A stretch of 64,000 bases of DNA from Corynebacterium genitalium ATCC 33030 (GCF_000143825.1 NZ_CM000961.1:1447448-1511447); one strand, 5' to 3'; positions 26,593 through 36,893 are shown, numbered from the stretch's first letter. Made by a program: numbers and translations. Notes: generated by a model from the sequence alone, not told the origin.

Positions 26593-27312
26593 TTAGATGA
26601 ACACTGCCACGAAGACGACTACGAATGCAGCCAGCATCAGGAAGGTGCGCTGCCGCACCGGCTTATGAGCCCAGTTCATCTCCACGTTCGCGTTATTGAA
26701 CGGCGAAATCTGCATCACCATCGGGTCGTTCGGCTCCTTGTACACACCCATTGCGCTGCCATAGCCGAAGTGCTTCTTGCGCTCCACTTCGTCCTCATCG
26801 GTAGGCATTTCAGCCAGGACGTTTTGCCATTGCAGCATGCTACGGAAGAGGTTGACCATTGCTGCGCCGATGGCCACGATGAGCACCACAATGCCGACCC
26901 CTTCAGGAACCCGGAAAGCGGGCAGGCTCATCGTGATCTGCAGGAAAGCACTCGAGACGGCCACCGCGAGGGCCATCCACGCCATCGCCCGGTCCTGACT
27001 TGCCAGGAAACGCGCCGTCTTGTCCGCCGCCGTCTGAGAGAACGGGATGTCGGAACTGTCGGGGACAGGCATGCGTCGATAAGCAAAGGGCGCTTTGGGG
27101 CCCGACACCCACAGTGCGAACGTCAACAACGCGGCGAACCACACACCGAACGTCGCCGACTTCACCGATTTCAGTTCCGTGCGGTTGACCGTGCCATCAA
27201 ATCCAGTCTGCATGGGAACCTGGTTGGGAACCTGGTCGAACTGCAGCATGATGAACACGAACGCAGCCAATGAAACCAGCAGAGACGCGATGTAAATGTG
27301 CCGGGTGCGCAT
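26593..27312 (-). CDS. DUF1648-like multi-pass membrane protein
   Basis: The 239-residue protein has about five hydrophobic segments. Its N-terminal helix plus FDQVPNQVPMQTGFDGTVNR resembles the DUF1648 motif found in SdpI-like membrane proteins. The function is unknown. A cytosolic-type loop with charged residues (TDEDEVERKKHFGYG) lies before the last helix. It is upstream of and probably co-transcribed with the SNase-like gene. One CGTCGATAAGC word lies in it at 27074-27084. Confidence 0.7.
   Translation of the reverse strand: MRTRHIYIASLLVSLAAFVFIMLQFDQVPNQVPMQTGFDGTVNRTELKSVKSATFGVWFAALLTFALWVSGPKAPFAYRRMPVPDSSDIPFSQTAADKTARFLASQDRAMAWMALAVAVSSAFLQITMSLPAFRVPEGVGIVVLIVAIGAAMVNLFRSMLQWQNVLAEMPTDEDEVERKKHFGYGSAMGVYKEPNDPMVMQISPFNNANVEMNWAHKPVRQRTFLMLAAFVVVFVAVFI
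27074..27084 (+). repeat. CGTCGATAAGC word, copy 4
   Basis: Inside the DUF1648 gene, read on the coding strand as Ala-Tyr-Arg-Arg. Confidence 0.8.
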
Positions 27313-27372
27313 TGTTTCAGGTTAACAGGGAACCGAAAGGGGGTCGGGAGCGGTCTAACGAGGTAAGGCTAA

Positions 27373-28308
27373 GTGTTAGGCGGAACCTTGAAGAAGAATC
27401 GTGCGGAAGAATTGTTGTGGATGCTCGTGGATGTGCGCGAGGCGTCCCGGGGGAACACAGAGTTGCTGCAGCGGCTGGTGGACGGGGAACTTATCGCGCT
27501 CTCCCGCCAGTACGCCATCGAAAGAACAGTCCTTACCAAGCTCAAATACCACGAAAAGCAATGGCTCCGAGCAGTAGCGGTGGGAAAAACTATGAAGAAG
27601 GCTGTCCTGAGCGGAAGGACATCTGCGCGGGTTCTTGGGATGTGGGTAGTCGCAACCAGCACGGAACAAGCCGAGTTGATGCTGCCGTCCGGAGCAGTGC
27701 CGGGGAAGCACAAATGGGGAAGAGGGATCGTATACAGAAAAGGGGCTCCATGCGACACCGAAGTGCTAGACATCGACGGGGTGCGGGTAACCGACCACGT
27801 GCGGACCGCCTTCGACATTGCAGTGACTCATGGGTTCAAAGAAGGACTCGTCGCGTTCGACTGGTTGCTAATGACCGGCACAGTAACCAAACGCGAACTC
27901 AAACGGCGCATACAGATGATGCGCGGCCGACGAGGAGTACCAGTCCTACGGCAGATCCTGGCCTACGCAGTAGACAACTCGCAATCAGCCTACGAGAGCT
28001 ACGCTCGAGCACTTCTCATCGAGGACGGGATTACTTGCATCCAAACCCAGGTGCAGATCGGACCGTTCACGGTGGACATGATGATAGGCCGCTTGGGCGT
28101 CGAAGTGGACGGTGAGGAGAAGTACGACGGCGTCACCTACAAACCGCTAGATGAGACCCTGCGCAGAGAAAGAGATCGAGCCGTTTACATCCAGAATCAA
28201 GGCTATCCACTACGGCGGGTTCAGCCAGCTGAGCTCCTCCAGGATCCCGGCGGGTTTGTGAGGATGGTCAGGGAAGCACTGATGGGGATCGAGAACGGTG
28301 CTGCGTAG
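27373..28308 (+). CDS. Putative DUF559/Vsr-like endonuclease-domain protein
   Basis: The 311-residue protein has an N-terminal part reminiscent of AbiEi-type antitoxin or HTH domains and a C-terminal PD-(D/E)XK-like domain: SAYESYARALLIEDG (Glu), TVDMMIG (Asp), GVEVDGEEKY (Glu-x-Lys region), then RERDRAVYIQNQGYPLRRV. This pattern fits DUF559 proteins common in Actinobacteria; activity is not established. Codon use looks more A-rich than in neighbours, which suggests accessory origin. GTG 27373 has a GAGGTAAGG sequence before it. A repeat cluster follows directly downstream. Confidence 0.65.
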   Translation: MLGGTLKKNRAEELLWMLVDVREASRGNTELLQRLVDGELIALSRQYAIERTVLTKLKYHEKQWLRAVAVGKTMKKAVLSGRTSARVLGMWVVATSTEQAELMLPSGAVPGKHKWGRGIVYRKGAPCDTEVLDIDGVRVTDHVRTAFDIAVTHGFKEGLVAFDWLLMTGTVTKRELKRRIQMMRGRRGVPVLRQILAYAVDNSQSAYESYARALLIEDGITCIQTQVQIGPFTVDMMIGRLGVEVDGEEKYDGVTYKPLDETLRRERDRAVYIQNQGYPLRRVQPAELLQDPGGFVRMVREALMGIENGAA

Positions 28309-28323
28309 CGGTCTGCGGTCGGT

Positions 28324-28410
28324 GGTTCGCCGTTGGTGGTTCGCCTTCGATGGTTCGCCGTTCCGCAAAACCCCTGGTCGCGCTAGAAGGCGAACCATGA
28401 TCGGCGAACC
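28324..28410. repeat. Five-copy GGTTCGCC cluster with 14-bp spacing in both orientations
   Basis: GGTTCGCC occurs at 28324, 28338 and 28352, and its complement GGCGAACC at 28389 and 28403, each step exactly 14 bp. The outer copies are symmetric about 28367, so 22-bp arms (28324-28345 and 28389-28410) can pair, with a 5-bp mismatch in the middle. It lies between the DUF559-like gene and the end of proS. Confidence 0.8.
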
Positions 28411-28420
28411 ATGCGAGGCT

Positions 28421-28457
28421 CGCTGGCCGGGCCAGCGTGCGGGCGGCCGGGCCAGCG
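28421..28457. repeat. Direct repeats GGCCGGGCCAGCG with a hairpin, after proS
   Basis: The 13-mer occurs at 28425-28437 and 28445-28457 (20-bp period). CGCTGGC/GCCAGCG (28421-28437) forms a 7-bp hairpin just downstream of the proS stop. There is no T run, so it is only a weak terminator candidate. Confidence 0.5.
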
Positions 28458-28458
28458 G

Positions 28459-30255
28459 CTAGCGGGCCGCCGCGATGAGCTCCTGGACGCGGGAAACAAT
28501 CTCGTCAGCCGGCACCTCGAGGATCTCCCCGCCATTCTCGCCGCCGCGGATGCGCAGCTCGATGATGCCGTCGGCAAACGAGCGCCCAAGGATGACGATG
28601 AACGGCATGCCCAGCAGCTCGGCGTCTTTGAACTTGACGCCGGGGGAGACTTTGGGGCGGTCGTCGACAAGCACGTCGATACCGGCGGCCTCGAACTCGC
28701 CGACGAGGCGCTCGCTAGCTTCCATCGCAGCGGCGTCCTTGTTCGCCACCGCCAGGTGTACCTGGTAGGGGGCGATTTCGACAGGCCAGACCAGGCCTTT
28801 GTCGTCGTGAAGCTGCTCAGCGATCACGGCGAGCATGCGGGTCACGCCGATGCCGTAGGAGCCCATCGTGGGCACGGCGCGCTTGCCGTTCTCGTCGAGG
28901 ATCTGCACATCCATGGCTTCGGTGTACTTGCGGCCGAGCTGGAAGATGTGGCCGAGCTCGATACCGCGCGCCAGGCGAAGGGTGCCGTTGCCGGTCGGGG
29001 AGGGGTCGCCCTCTTTGATCTCTGCGGCTTCGATGTAGCCGTCGATCTCGAAGTCACGTCCGGCGACGAGGCCGACGACGTGCTGCTGCGCAGCATCGGC
29101 ACCCGTGATCCACGAAGAGCCAGCCACCACTCGCGGGTCGGCGAGCACGCGCACGCCGTTAGCGTTGAGGCCGCGCGGGCCGACATAGCCCTTGACCAGG
29201 AAGGACGACTTCGCGAAGTCCTCGTCGGAGGCAAGCTCAAACGCCGCGGGCTCGAGCGAGGCTTCAAGGCGCTTCTCGTCCAAAGCGCGGTCACCGGGCA
29301 TGAGGATGCCGGTCAGCTGCGGTCCGACAGGCGTGCCATCCTCAGAAACAACGCGCGGGTCATCGATCTTGACCACCATGCACTTGAGCGTGTCAGCGGC
29401 GGTGACTTCACGGTCTTCGACGTTCACACCGGCCGAGTTGGCCCAATCCACGAGCGACTCGATCGTTTCGGACGCCGGGGTTTCGTGGACAACCGCCTCC
29501 GGCAGCCCCTCGACCGGACGGTCTGCAGGGGCGATCGTCTGCACAGCCTCCACATTGGCAGCGAAGTCGCCTGCAGTGGACACCACGAAGGTGTCTTCAC
29601 CGTTGTCGGAGTAGGCGAGGAACTCCTCGGACGCGGAACCGCCCATGGCGCCCGACGTAGCCTGGCAGATCTCGTACTTCAGGCCGACACGGTCGAAAAT
29701 CGCCTGGTAAGCACGACGGTGAGCAGCGTAGGACTCGGACAGTCCCTCGTCGGTCATGTCGAAAGAGTAGGAGTCCTTCATCACGAATTCACGGCCGCGC
29801 AGGATTCCGGCGCGCGGGCGCGCCTCGTCGCGGTACTTGGTTTGGATTTGGTACAGCGTGACCGGGAAATCCTTGTAGGAGGAGTAAAGATCCTTCACAG
29901 CGAGGGTGAACATCTCCTCGTGCGTCGGCCCGAGCAGCATGTCCGTTCCCTTGCGGTCCTGCAAGCGGAACAGGTCGTCGCCGTATTCGGTCCAGCGGTT
30001 GGTCGCCTCGTAGGGTTCGCGCGGTAGCAACGCGGGGAAGAGCAGCTCCTGGGCGCCGATGGCGTTCATCTCTTCGCGCACAATCTCCTCGATGTTGCGC
30101 ACGGCCTTCAACCCCAGCGGCAGCCAGGAGTACACGCCCGGCGCGGCGCGGCGAATGTACCCAGCGCGCACCAGCAGCTTGTGGCTGGGCACTTCGGCGT
30201 CGGCGGGGTCTTCGCGCAGCGTGCGCAGGAACAGGGTGGAGAGGCGTGTGATCAT
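28459..30255 (-). CDS. proS: Prolyl-tRNA synthetase (bacterial type, with editing insertion)
   Basis: ProS charges tRNA-Pro. The 598-residue protein is the class II bacterial type. Motif 2 region is [23 protein letters not shown] in part, motif 3 is [11 protein letters not shown], and a YbaK-like editing domain is inserted between about residues 225 and 410. The anticodon-binding domain ends the protein. ATG 30255 begins the conserved [23 protein letters not shown] eight bases upstream fits a leaderless start. It is divergent from yaaA across 31 bp. Confidence 0.97.
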   Translation of the reverse strand: MITRLSTLFLRTLREDPADAEVPSHKLLVRAGYIRRAAPGVYSWLPLGLKAVRNIEEIVREEMNAIGAQELLFPALLPREPYEATNRWTEYGDDLFRLQDRKGTDMLLGPTHEEMFTLAVKDLYSSYKDFPVTLYQIQTKYRDEARPRAGILRGREFVMKDSYSFDMTDEGLSESYAAHRRAYQAIFDRVGLKYEICQATSGAMGGSASEEFLAYSDNGEDTFVVSTAGDFAANVEAVQTIAPADRPVEGLPEAVVHETPASETIESLVDWANSAGVNVEDREVTAADTLKCMVVKIDDPRVVSEDGTPVGPQLTGILMPGDRALDEKRLEASLEPAAFELASDEDFAKSSFLVKGYVGPRGLNANGVRVLADPRVVAGSSWITGADAAQQHVVGLVAGRDFEIDGYIEAAEIKEGDPSPTGNGTLRLARGIELGHIFQLGRKYTEAMDVQILDENGKRAVPTMGSYGIGVTRMLAVIAEQLHDDKGLVWPVEIAPYQVHLAVANKDAAAMEASERLVGEFEAAGIDVLVDDRPKVSPGVKFKDAELLGMPFIVILGRSFADGIIELRIRGGENGGEILEVPADEIVSRVQELIAAAR

Positions 30256-30263
30256 AAGCTGCA

Positions 30264-30269
30264 AGTTTA
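30264..30269 (-). promoter_or_regulatory. Leaderless -10 box of proS
   Basis: The reverse strand reads TAAACT eight bases before the ATG. Confidence 0.5.
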
Positions 30270-30273
30270 GCGC

Positions 30274-30279
30274 TAGGGT
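30274..30279 (+). promoter_or_regulatory. Leaderless -10 box of yaaA
   Basis: TAGGGT lies seven bases before ATG 30287, back to back with the proS box. Confidence 0.5.
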
Positions 30280-30286
30280 GTGGGCC

Positions 30287-31030
30287 ATGCTCATCGTGCT
30301 CCCACCGTCTGAAACGAAGGCCCCCGGCGGCGAGTCGGACGGCCTCGACGTGTCATTTTCCAGCCTCGATCCGATCCGCCAGGAGATCATGGAGGATCTG
30401 GCTGCGCTCGATGTCGACGAGATGATGGCCGCGCTCAAACTGCCCGCGACCAAGCGTGAAGAGGCCGAGGAGAACAGAGCGCTTTTGCGCGCCCCTGTCA
30501 TGCCGGCCATCTACCGCTACACCGGGGTGCTTTACGACGCCCTCGACGCCGCCACCCTGACCGACCCCGCCGTCTCGCGGATCGCGATCGGTTCAGCACT
30601 CTTCGGCGTGGTGATGGGGTCGGACACGATTCCGCGCTACCGACTCTCGGGCGGGTCGAAGTTGCCTGTACGGAAAACTGATGCTGCCGCACAGAAGAAC
30701 TCGATCCCCACCATGAAGAAGCGCTGGGGCAGCGCGATCACGGATGTCTTACAGGAGCAGGGCTTCGTCGTGGACATGCGCTCCGGTGCGTACCAGCAGC
30801 TCGGGCCGGTGCTCGGCGCGGTGACGGTGCGGGTGGAGTCGGTGCAGGAGGACGGCAGCCGAAAGGTCGTCAGCCACTTCAACAAGCACTACAAAGGCGA
30901 GCTGGCCCGCGTGCTGGCATCGGCACCGGATGCGGATTCGGTGACGGGTATTCAAGGAGTTGCCGCGATCGCTGAGGCTGCGGGGATGACTGTCGAGATC
31001 AGCGACAGAGAGCTCACACTGGTGGTCTGA
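30287..31030 (+). CDS. yaaA: YaaA (UPF0246) family peroxide-stress protein
   Basis: The 247-residue protein begins [15 protein letters not shown] and contains [11 protein letters not shown] and the late [13 protein letters not shown] region, all diagnostic of YaaA. In E. coli the protein lowers free iron under peroxide stress and has a DNA-binding helix-hairpin-helix. The role in corynebacteria is not established. ATG 30287 is chosen by family N-terminus and leaderless spacing. It converges on the lipoprotein gene at 31055. Confidence 0.9.
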   Translation: MLIVLPPSETKAPGGESDGLDVSFSSLDPIRQEIMEDLAALDVDEMMAALKLPATKREEAEENRALLRAPVMPAIYRYTGVLYDALDAATLTDPAVSRIAIGSALFGVVMGSDTIPRYRLSGGSKLPVRKTDAAAQKNSIPTMKKRWGSAITDVLQEQGFVVDMRSGAYQQLGPVLGAVTVRVESVQEDGSRKVVSHFNKHYKGELARVLASAPDADSVTGIQGVAAIAEAAGMTVEISDRELTLVV

Positions 31031-31054
31031 GCCACTCCGCCACTGTTAAGCCGG

Positions 31055-31900
31055 TTAAGCGGTGTTGGCGGCGCGCTGGGCGTGCGCCGCCAAATGGATC
31101 ACCAGTGTGCGCCACTCGGCCGGGGCATCCTCGGTGAACGCGTCGGAGGCAGCTGTGCGCCACCGGTCAACAAGGGTGGCTTCGATGTTGTCCACAAATG
31201 CGGCAGCTTCGCCGGGGTTGGTGGGGCCTCCGCCGTCGACCTCATAACCGGGCGCACGCGGGGGAAGCTCGGGGAAGGCGTCGCGCATGGCGTCGATGCG
31301 CATGTCGTGAAGCGGACGCAGATTGTCGATGCGTGCCTGGAGATTGTCGTCGGCATACGCAGAGGCGAGATCGAGGCCGAACTGAACGGCATACTCTTCT
31401 TTGATCAGCTCGGCGGCGGTCTCTGCCACGGACTCGTCGGCGATGGGTTCCTCCGGCACCGGGAAATCCCAGTCGTCGGATTCGGGAGCGTCCAGGCTGG
31501 CAGTGAGGTCGACCGCCTGCGCCACGACCAACGGAACGGACTCGTCGGGAAGCTTGCCGCTCTGGGTGACGAGTGCGTCGGTCAAGGCGACCGCCGCTGC
31601 CACATCGTCCTTGGCGCCGGTCGTCTCGCCGGGGCCGCGCTCCACGTCACAGGATGAGGGAGGAAGACCTGCGGAGTCGGTGCCGCAGAGGCGGGTGATT
31701 TCGTCGAAAAGCTGGCGGGCGTGGAACTCGCGCATTCCTGCAGCATCCCCATCGAGCGTTCCCGCGTCCGCCTCCGCTTGGCGCGCCAGGGTGAGCAGGT
31801 CTCCGTCGGGGTGGGGGCCGAAGACGTAGATAGGCGAGCAGGCGGTCAAGGGCGCCGCCGCGGTGAGAGCTACTGCGGCAAGAGTGCGGGAAAACTTCAC
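31055..31900 (-). CDS. Putative lipoprotein, DUF4439 (ferritin-like) type
   Basis: The 281-residue protein has a lipoprotein signal peptide ending in LTACS, an acidic middle, and a C-terminal helical domain (about 145-281) that resembles actinobacterial DUF4439 ferritin-like proteins. The function is unknown. Its place between proS and rimP matches the Rv2843-Rv2844 region of M. tuberculosis. The GTG start has TACAGT seven bases upstream, the same hexamer that serves rimP on the other strand. Confidence 0.75.
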   Translation of the reverse strand: MKFSRTLAAVALTAAAPLTACSPIYVFGPHPDGDLLTLARQAEADAGTLDGDAAGMREFHARQLFDEITRLCGTDSAGLPPSSCDVERGPGETTGAKDDVAAAVALTDALVTQSGKLPDESVPLVVAQAVDLTASLDAPESDDWDFPVPEEPIADESVAETAAELIKEEYAVQFGLDLASAYADDNLQARIDNLRPLHDMRIDAMRDAFPELPPRAPGYEVDGGGPTNPGEAAAFVDNIEATLVDRWRTAASDAFTEDAPAEWRTLVIHLAAHAQRAANTA

Positions 31901-31907
31901 GTGGAAG

Positions 31908-31913
31908 ACTGTA
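31908..31913 (-). promoter_or_regulatory. Leaderless -10 box of the DUF4439-type lipoprotein gene
   Basis: The reverse strand reads TACAGT seven bases before the GTG start. Confidence 0.5.
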
Positions 31914-31925
31914 CCGGCCCGCCCG

Positions 31926-31931
31926 TACAGT
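31926..31931 (+). promoter_or_regulatory. Leaderless -10 box of the rimP-nusA operon
   Basis: TACAGT lies seven bases before ATG 31939, mirror-imaging the box of the divergent gene. Confidence 0.55.
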
Positions 31932-31938
31932 GGTTCTC

Positions 31939-32520
31939 ATGGCATTTCCGGAAGTCGAAGAACTGAAAGAGCTCATCCGCCCCGTCACAGACGCGCGCGG
32001 GCTGGACATAGAGGCTGTGCGCACCGTCAAGGCCGGCAAGAAATCGCAGGTGGTCGTCGCTCTCGCGGCTGACGAAGCACCGACGTTGGACCAGCTCGAG
32101 GAAGTCTCGGGCGAGCTCAGCGAGCTTTTCGACGCCGCAGAAGCCGCCGGCACCGTCAATTTCGGCGCGGGATACACCCTGGAGGTGACCACTCCGGGCG
32201 TGGATCTTCCGCTGACGCAGCCGCGTCACTGGCGGCGCAACCGGGGGCGCCGCGTGAAGCTAGGTGGTGACATCTACCGTGTTGGCCCGCTCGATGACGC
32301 GGAGGAAAATGTCGCGTTGATCAGCCCAGCAGCTAAGAAGTCCGACGAACCGGGCGTGCGGGTCGCTCCCATTTCGGATGTGTCGGGTGCGGTGGTAGAA
32401 ATTGAGTTCAACGCAGCGCCGGAGGCAGAAGTTGAACTGTCCAACATGAGCTTTGCCGACGTGGAGGGCCGTGCGGAGCAATCCGGTGCAGAAGCTGAAG
32501 TCAGGAAGGACGACAAGTGA
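31939..32520 (+). CDS. rimP: Ribosome maturation factor RimP
   Basis: RimP assists 30S assembly around S12. The 193-residue protein has the N-terminal alpha/beta domain ([20 protein letters not shown], then [13 protein letters not shown]) and [15 protein letters not shown], followed by the SH3-like C-terminal domain. The C-terminal tail is Glu/Ala rich. It heads the conserved rimP-nusA-ylxR-infB-rbfA order. Its TGA overlaps the nusA GTG, indicating coupling. Confidence 0.95.
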   Translation: MAFPEVEELKELIRPVTDARGLDIEAVRTVKAGKKSQVVVALAADEAPTLDQLEEVSGELSELFDAAEAAGTVNFGAGYTLEVTTPGVDLPLTQPRHWRRNRGRRVKLGGDIYRVGPLDDAEENVALISPAAKKSDEPGVRVAPISDVSGAVVEIEFNAAPEAEVELSNMSFADVEGRAEQSGAEAEVRKDDK

Positions 32521-33542
32521 ATATCGACATTGCCGCGCTGAAGCAGATCGAGTCGGAGGCAGGAATCCCCGTCGATGACCTGCTGGGAACGATCGCCAGC
32601 GCGCTGCTCTTCGCCTACCGCGAGGGCAAAGATGAATTCGGCACTGGCGCAGCGGGGGAGGGCACGAAGGCTCGTGTCGACATTGATACGCAGACCGGTG
32701 CCGTGGCCGTCATGGTCAGCGAGCTCGACGACGACGGCAACGTCATCTCCGAGTATGACGACACCCCGGTGAACTTTTCCCGCGTGGGTGCGCAAGCGGT
32801 GCGCGACGCGATCCTCAAGCGCATGCGCACGGCCGCCGACAACCGTGCTTACAGTGCGTACTCGGAGCTGGAAGGTCAGGTCGTCTCCGGTGTCGTCCAG
32901 CGCGACGCCAGCGCGAACGAGCGCGGCATCGTCGTGGTGCAACTGGGTACGGAATCTGACCCCCAAGACGGCATTCTTTTGCCTGCGGAGCAGATTCCGG
33001 GCGAGAAGCTGGAGCACGGCGACCGCGTGAAGTGCTATGTCGTCGGTGTCTCCGGCGGTGACCGCAGGACCACCGTCAACCTCTCGCGGACGCACCCGGA
33101 GCTCGTGCGCGGCCTGTTTGCCCTTGAGGTCCCTGAGGTCGCTGACGGCTCTGTCGAGATCGTCGCGATTGCCCGCGAGGCCGGTCACCGCTCAAAGGTG
33201 GCTGTCAAGGGTGTGGCCAAGGGCATCAACGCCAAGGGCGCATGTATTGGGCCGCGCGGCGCCCGGGTCACCAACATCATGGAGTCCCTCGGTGGGGAGA
33301 AGATCGATATCGTCGACTACTCCGACGACCCGGCTGTGTACGTCGGTAACTCGCTTGCACCATCGAAGGTCGTGCGGGTGGACGTGGTCGACCACGACGC
33401 GCAAACAGCCCGCGTGGTCGTGCCGGATTACCAGCTCTCGCTCGCCATCGGCCGCGAGGGCCAGAACGCACGCCTGGCGGCCCGACTGACGGGGTGGAAG
33501 ATCGACATTCACTCCGATGCAGACCTCAGCGCTGGGCAATAG
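32517..33542 (+). CDS. nusA: Transcription termination/antitermination factor NusA
   Basis: NusA binds RNA polymerase and RNA in pausing, termination and rRNA antitermination. The 341-residue actinobacterial form has an N-terminal RNAP-binding domain (1-105), an S1 domain (about 110-180) and two KH domains including [22 protein letters not shown] and [20 protein letters not shown] in parts. It lacks the C-terminal acidic repeats of E. coli NusA. The GTG start overlaps the rimP stop (GTGA). Confidence 0.97.
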   Translation: MNIDIAALKQIESEAGIPVDDLLGTIASALLFAYREGKDEFGTGAAGEGTKARVDIDTQTGAVAVMVSELDDDGNVISEYDDTPVNFSRVGAQAVRDAILKRMRTAADNRAYSAYSELEGQVVSGVVQRDASANERGIVVVQLGTESDPQDGILLPAEQIPGEKLEHGDRVKCYVVGVSGGDRRTTVNLSRTHPELVRGLFALEVPEVADGSVEIVAIAREAGHRSKVAVKGVAKGINAKGACIGPRGARVTNIMESLGGEKIDIVDYSDDPAVYVGNSLAPSKVVRVDVVDHDAQTARVVVPDYQLSLAIGREGQNARLAARLTGWKIDIHSDADLSAGQ

Positions 33543-33597
33543 CGGCTGAGTAACAGTTTTCTGCCTGGGTGGCGTAAGGTAGGACACTGGCTTCTTT

Positions 33598-33615
33598 CCC
33601 GCACGCCCGTGCGGG
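33598..33615 (+). other. GC-rich hairpin upstream of ylxR
   Basis: CCCGCACG (33598-33605) pairs perfectly with CGTGCGGG (33608-33615) in the nusA-ylxR gap. No T run follows. It may act as a pause or processing site. Confidence 0.4.
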
Positions 33616-33636
33616 GTCGGGGCCGCACAAGGGAGT

Positions 33637-33909
33637 ATGAGCGAAAAACATGTACCTATCCGGACGTGCATTGGCACACGCCGTGCACTGCCGGATGCTC
33701 GCCTTCTCCGTGTGGTCGTCGCCCCGGATGATCCGTCGCGGATCGTCCCGGACCCGAAGCGGTCCATGCCGGGCCGCGGTGCGTGGCTGACCCCCACGCT
33801 GGAAGCGTTTGAGCTGGCGGAGAAACGCCGCGCCTTCGGGCGGGCTCTCCGCGTGTCCGCGCAAGTGGACACAAGCGATGTACGGAAGTACGTAAGTGAA
33901 AAGGACTAA
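33637..33909 (+). CDS. ylxR: YlxR (RnpM, DUF448) RNA-binding protein
   Basis: The 90-residue basic protein shows the YlxR signature PIRTCIGTRRALPDARLLRVV, then GRGAWL and AFGRALR. Bacillus homologues bind RNase P RNA and modulate it. Its position between nusA and infB is conserved across bacteria. ATG 33637 has AAGGGAG a few bases upstream. Confidence 0.9.
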   Translation: MSEKHVPIRTCIGTRRALPDARLLRVVVAPDDPSRIVPDPKRSMPGRGAWLTPTLEAFELAEKRRAFGRALRVSAQVDTSDVRKYVSEKD

Positions 33910-34028
33910 AGAACTGATGAGTCTTCAACCATGAAGCAGAAAATGCATCAGCGATGAACGTCATGACCATCGTCTAGAGTCCGGTCGCGTAGCAGCGGCC
34001 CGTCTCTAGCCCAACCACGAGGAGACAC

Positions 34029-36893
34029 GTGCCCGGAAAGCTACGCGTTCACGAGCTTGCGAAGCAGCTCGGCGTAACAAGTAAGGAATTGCTCGCCACC
34101 CTGAAGGAGGAAGGCGAGTTCGTCAAAACCGCTTCCTCCACCATCGAACCGCCGGTGGTGAAGAAGATGAAGGCGGTTTATGAGGCCCGCGGCGGCGCAG
34201 ACAGCGGCGACGCGAAGAATGCTAAGGACACCAAGGCCGATTCGGCTGCGAAGAAACCGGCTGCTAAGCCGGCGGCGAAGCCTGCCGCCAAGACGCCTGC
34301 CGCGAAGAAACCGGCTGCCCCGAAGTCTGACAGCGCTCAGGCTGAATCTGCCGCGCCGAAGCCGGCAGCTGCAAAGCCCGCCGCGAAGCCGGGGCCGAAG
34401 CCCGCGGCACCCAAGCCCGCGTCCAAGCCGGCTGCTGAGAAACCTGCGGACAAGCCCGCTCCGAAGCCGGCAGCGGCGAAGCCTGGCGCACCGAAGCCGG
34501 CTGCGAAGCCCGGCCCGAAGCCGGGCGCAAAGCCTGGTGAGGGCGATGCTGGATCCGCCATGCCGCGTCCGATGCCGAAGCCGGGTGGCCGCCCCCGCGT
34601 GGCCAATAACCCGTTCTCCTCGAATGCAGGCGGTCCGCGCCCGCAGCCGCGTCCGGGCGGTGGCCCCGGCGGCCAGCAGAAGCGCGGCGGTGGCCAGGGC
34701 CAGCGCAGCGGCGGCCAAGGCGCACCGCGCCCGGGCGCACGTCCCGGTGGCGGCGGAGGAGCTCCGAGCCCCGCAGATATGGCGAACCACCCGAACCCGG
34801 CACAGATGCCGTCCCGCGCCGCAGGTAAGCGCGGCGGCGGTGCGGGCGGCCGCGGTGGACAAGGCGCCGGTGGTCGTGGCCGCGGTGGCGGCTTCGGCGG
34901 TCCCGGTGGCGGACCTGGTGGTCCCGGTGGTCCCGGCGGCGGTTTCCGCGGTCGCGGTGGGCGCCGTGGCGGTACCGCCGGTGCATTCGGTCGTCCCGGT
35001 GGTGCACCGGGCAAGCGCCGTAAGTCCAAGGGCCAGAAGCGGGCCGAGTACGAGGAGATGCACGCACCGAACGTCATTGGTGGCGTTCGCCTGCCCGACG
35101 GCGGCGGCAAGACCGTCCGCTTGCGTCAGGGTGCGACTCTGACCGACCTGGCTGAGAAGATCGGCACCGAGGCATCGAGCCTCGTGCAGGCTCTGTTCAA
35201 CCTCGGTGAGATGGTCACCGCGACCCAGTCTGTGTCTGAGGAGACACTGCAGCTGCTGGGTGCGGAGATCAACTACGAGGTGCAGATCGTCTCCCCGGAG
35301 GACGAGGACCGCGAGCTTCTCGAGTCCTTCGACCTGCAGTTCGGGGAGGACGAAGGTGGCGAGGAAGCTCTCGAGCAGCGCCCGCCGGTGGTCTCCGTCA
35401 TGGGTCACGTCGACCACGGTAAGACCCGCCTGTTGGACTCCATCCGCCAGGCCAATGTTGGTAAGGGTGAGGCCGGCGGCATCACCCAGGGCATCGGTGC
35501 TTATCAGACCGAGGTCACCCTGGAAGACGAGCCGCGCAAGATCACCTTCCTGGATACCCCGGGTCACGAGGCCTTCACGGCGATGCGTGCCCGCGGTGCG
35601 AAGTCGACCGACTTGGCCATCCTGGTGGTCGCAGCCGACGACGGTGTCATGCCGCAGACGGTGGAGGCCATCAACCACGCCAAGGCAGCGGAGCTGCCGA
35701 TCGTGGTGGCTGTGAACAAGGTGGATAAGGAAGACGCCCAGCCGGACAAGATCCGTGGCCAGCTCACCGAGTACGAGCTGGTTCCGGAAGAGTACGGCGG
35801 CGACACGATGTTCATCGACATCTCGGCAAAGCAGGGCACGGGCATCGACGAGCTTCTCGAAGCCGTCCTGCTCACCGCCGATGCAGCGCTCGAGCTGACT
35901 GCGAACCCGGACATGGACGCTCAGGGTCTGGCCATCGAGTCCCACCTGGACCGCGGCCGCGGCCCTGTCTCCACGGTGATCATTCAGCGCGGTACCCTGC
36001 GCGTCGGCGACTCCATCGTCGTCGGCGGCAACTTCGGCCGCGTGCGCCGCATGGTCGACGAGTGGGGCAATGACGTTGAGGAGGCTGGCCCGTCCCGTCC
36101 GGTTCAGGTCCAGGGTCTCAACGGCGTTCCCGGCCCCGGCGACAACCTGCTCGTGGTGGAAGACGACCGTGTCGCGCGCCAGATCGCTGCACAGCGTGAC
36201 GCACGTCAGCGCGCCGCGATGCAGGCCCGCCGCAAGAAGCGCGTCTCCCTGGAGAACCTGGACCAGGCGCTCAAGGAGACCAGCACCCTCAACCTCATCC
36301 TCAAGGGCGACAACGCCGGTTCGGTGGAAGCCCTCGAGGAGGCTCTGCTCAAGATCGAGGTGGACGACGAGGTGGAGGTCAACATCATCGACCGCGGTGT
36401 CGGTGCTGTGACCCAGACCAACGTCTCGCTGGCTGCGGCGTCCGACGCTGTCATCGTGGCCTTCAACGTCCGCTCCGAAGGCAAGGCCACCGAGGAAGCC
36501 AACGACGAGGGCGTGGAGATCCGCTACTACTCCGTTATCTACCAGGTCATCGACGATGTCGAGGCCGCTCTCAAGGGCATGCTCAAGCCCATCTACGAGG
36601 AGCGCGACCTGGGTGCGGCGGAGATCCGCCAGATCTTCAAGGCCTCCGCTGTCGGCCTCATCGCCGGTTGCATGGTCACCGAGGGTTCGGTCAAGCGCGG
36701 TGCCAAGGTCCGTCTGGTCCGCGACGGCAACGTCATCACACCGGACGCGACAATCGATTCGCTGCGCCGCGAGAAGGACGATGTCACCGAGGTGGCCAGG
36801 GGCTACGAGTGCGGTATGGTCCTGTCCTACCCGGACATTCAGGTCGACGACATCATCCAGACCTACGAGATGGTCGAGGTGCCGCGCACGTAA
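34029..36893 (+). CDS. infB: Translation initiation factor IF-2
   Basis: IF-2 is the GTPase that delivers initiator tRNA to the 30S subunit. The 954-residue protein starts with an IF2_N domain ([20 protein letters not shown]). Then come a Lys/Ala/Pro-rich stretch (about 55-185), a Gly/Arg-rich stretch (about 195-335), a second IF2_N (about 355-410) and the G domain with [20 protein letters not shown] and NKVDKE. Domains II-IV follow. The GTG start has GAGGAG upstream. Directly after the stop is a hairpin built from two copies of the recurrent 11-mer. Confidence 0.98.
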   Translation: MPGKLRVHELAKQLGVTSKELLATLKEEGEFVKTASSTIEPPVVKKMKAVYEARGGADSGDAKNAKDTKADSAAKKPAAKPAAKPAAKTPAAKKPAAPKSDSAQAESAAPKPAAAKPAAKPGPKPAAPKPASKPAAEKPADKPAPKPAAAKPGAPKPAAKPGPKPGAKPGEGDAGSAMPRPMPKPGGRPRVANNPFSSNAGGPRPQPRPGGGPGGQQKRGGGQGQRSGGQGAPRPGARPGGGGGAPSPADMANHPNPAQMPSRAAGKRGGGAGGRGGQGAGGRGRGGGFGGPGGGPGGPGGPGGGFRGRGGRRGGTAGAFGRPGGAPGKRRKSKGQKRAEYEEMHAPNVIGGVRLPDGGGKTVRLRQGATLTDLAEKIGTEASSLVQALFNLGEMVTATQSVSEETLQLLGAEINYEVQIVSPEDEDRELLESFDLQFGEDEGGEEALEQRPPVVSVMGHVDHGKTRLLDSIRQANVGKGEAGGITQGIGAYQTEVTLEDEPRKITFLDTPGHEAFTAMRARGAKSTDLAILVVAADDGVMPQTVEAINHAKAAELPIVVAVNKVDKEDAQPDKIRGQLTEYELVPEEYGGDTMFIDISAKQGTGIDELLEAVLLTADAALELTANPDMDAQGLAIESHLDRGRGPVSTVIIQRGTLRVGDSIVVGGNFGRVRRMVDEWGNDVEEAGPSRPVQVQGLNGVPGPGDNLLVVEDDRVARQIAAQRDARQRAAMQARRKKRVSLENLDQALKETSTLNLILKGDNAGSVEALEEALLKIEVDDEVEVNIIDRGVGAVTQTNVSLAAASDAVIVAFNVRSEGKATEEANDEGVEIRYYSVIYQVIDDVEAALKGMLKPIYEERDLGAAEIRQIFKASAVGLIAGCMVTEGSVKRGAKVRLVRDGNVITPDATIDSLRREKDDVTEVARGYECGMVLSYPDIQVDDIIQTYEMVEVPRT

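Noticed and set aside
28324..28410. Possible CRISPR array
   Set aside because: Repeats are only 8-10 bp, spacers are 4-6 bp, and copies occur in both orientations. No cas genes are nearby.
34200..35010. Repetitive Ala/Pro/Lys and Gly-rich DNA in infB as a separate repeat element
   Set aside because: It is in-frame low-complexity protein sequence typical of actinobacterial IF-2.
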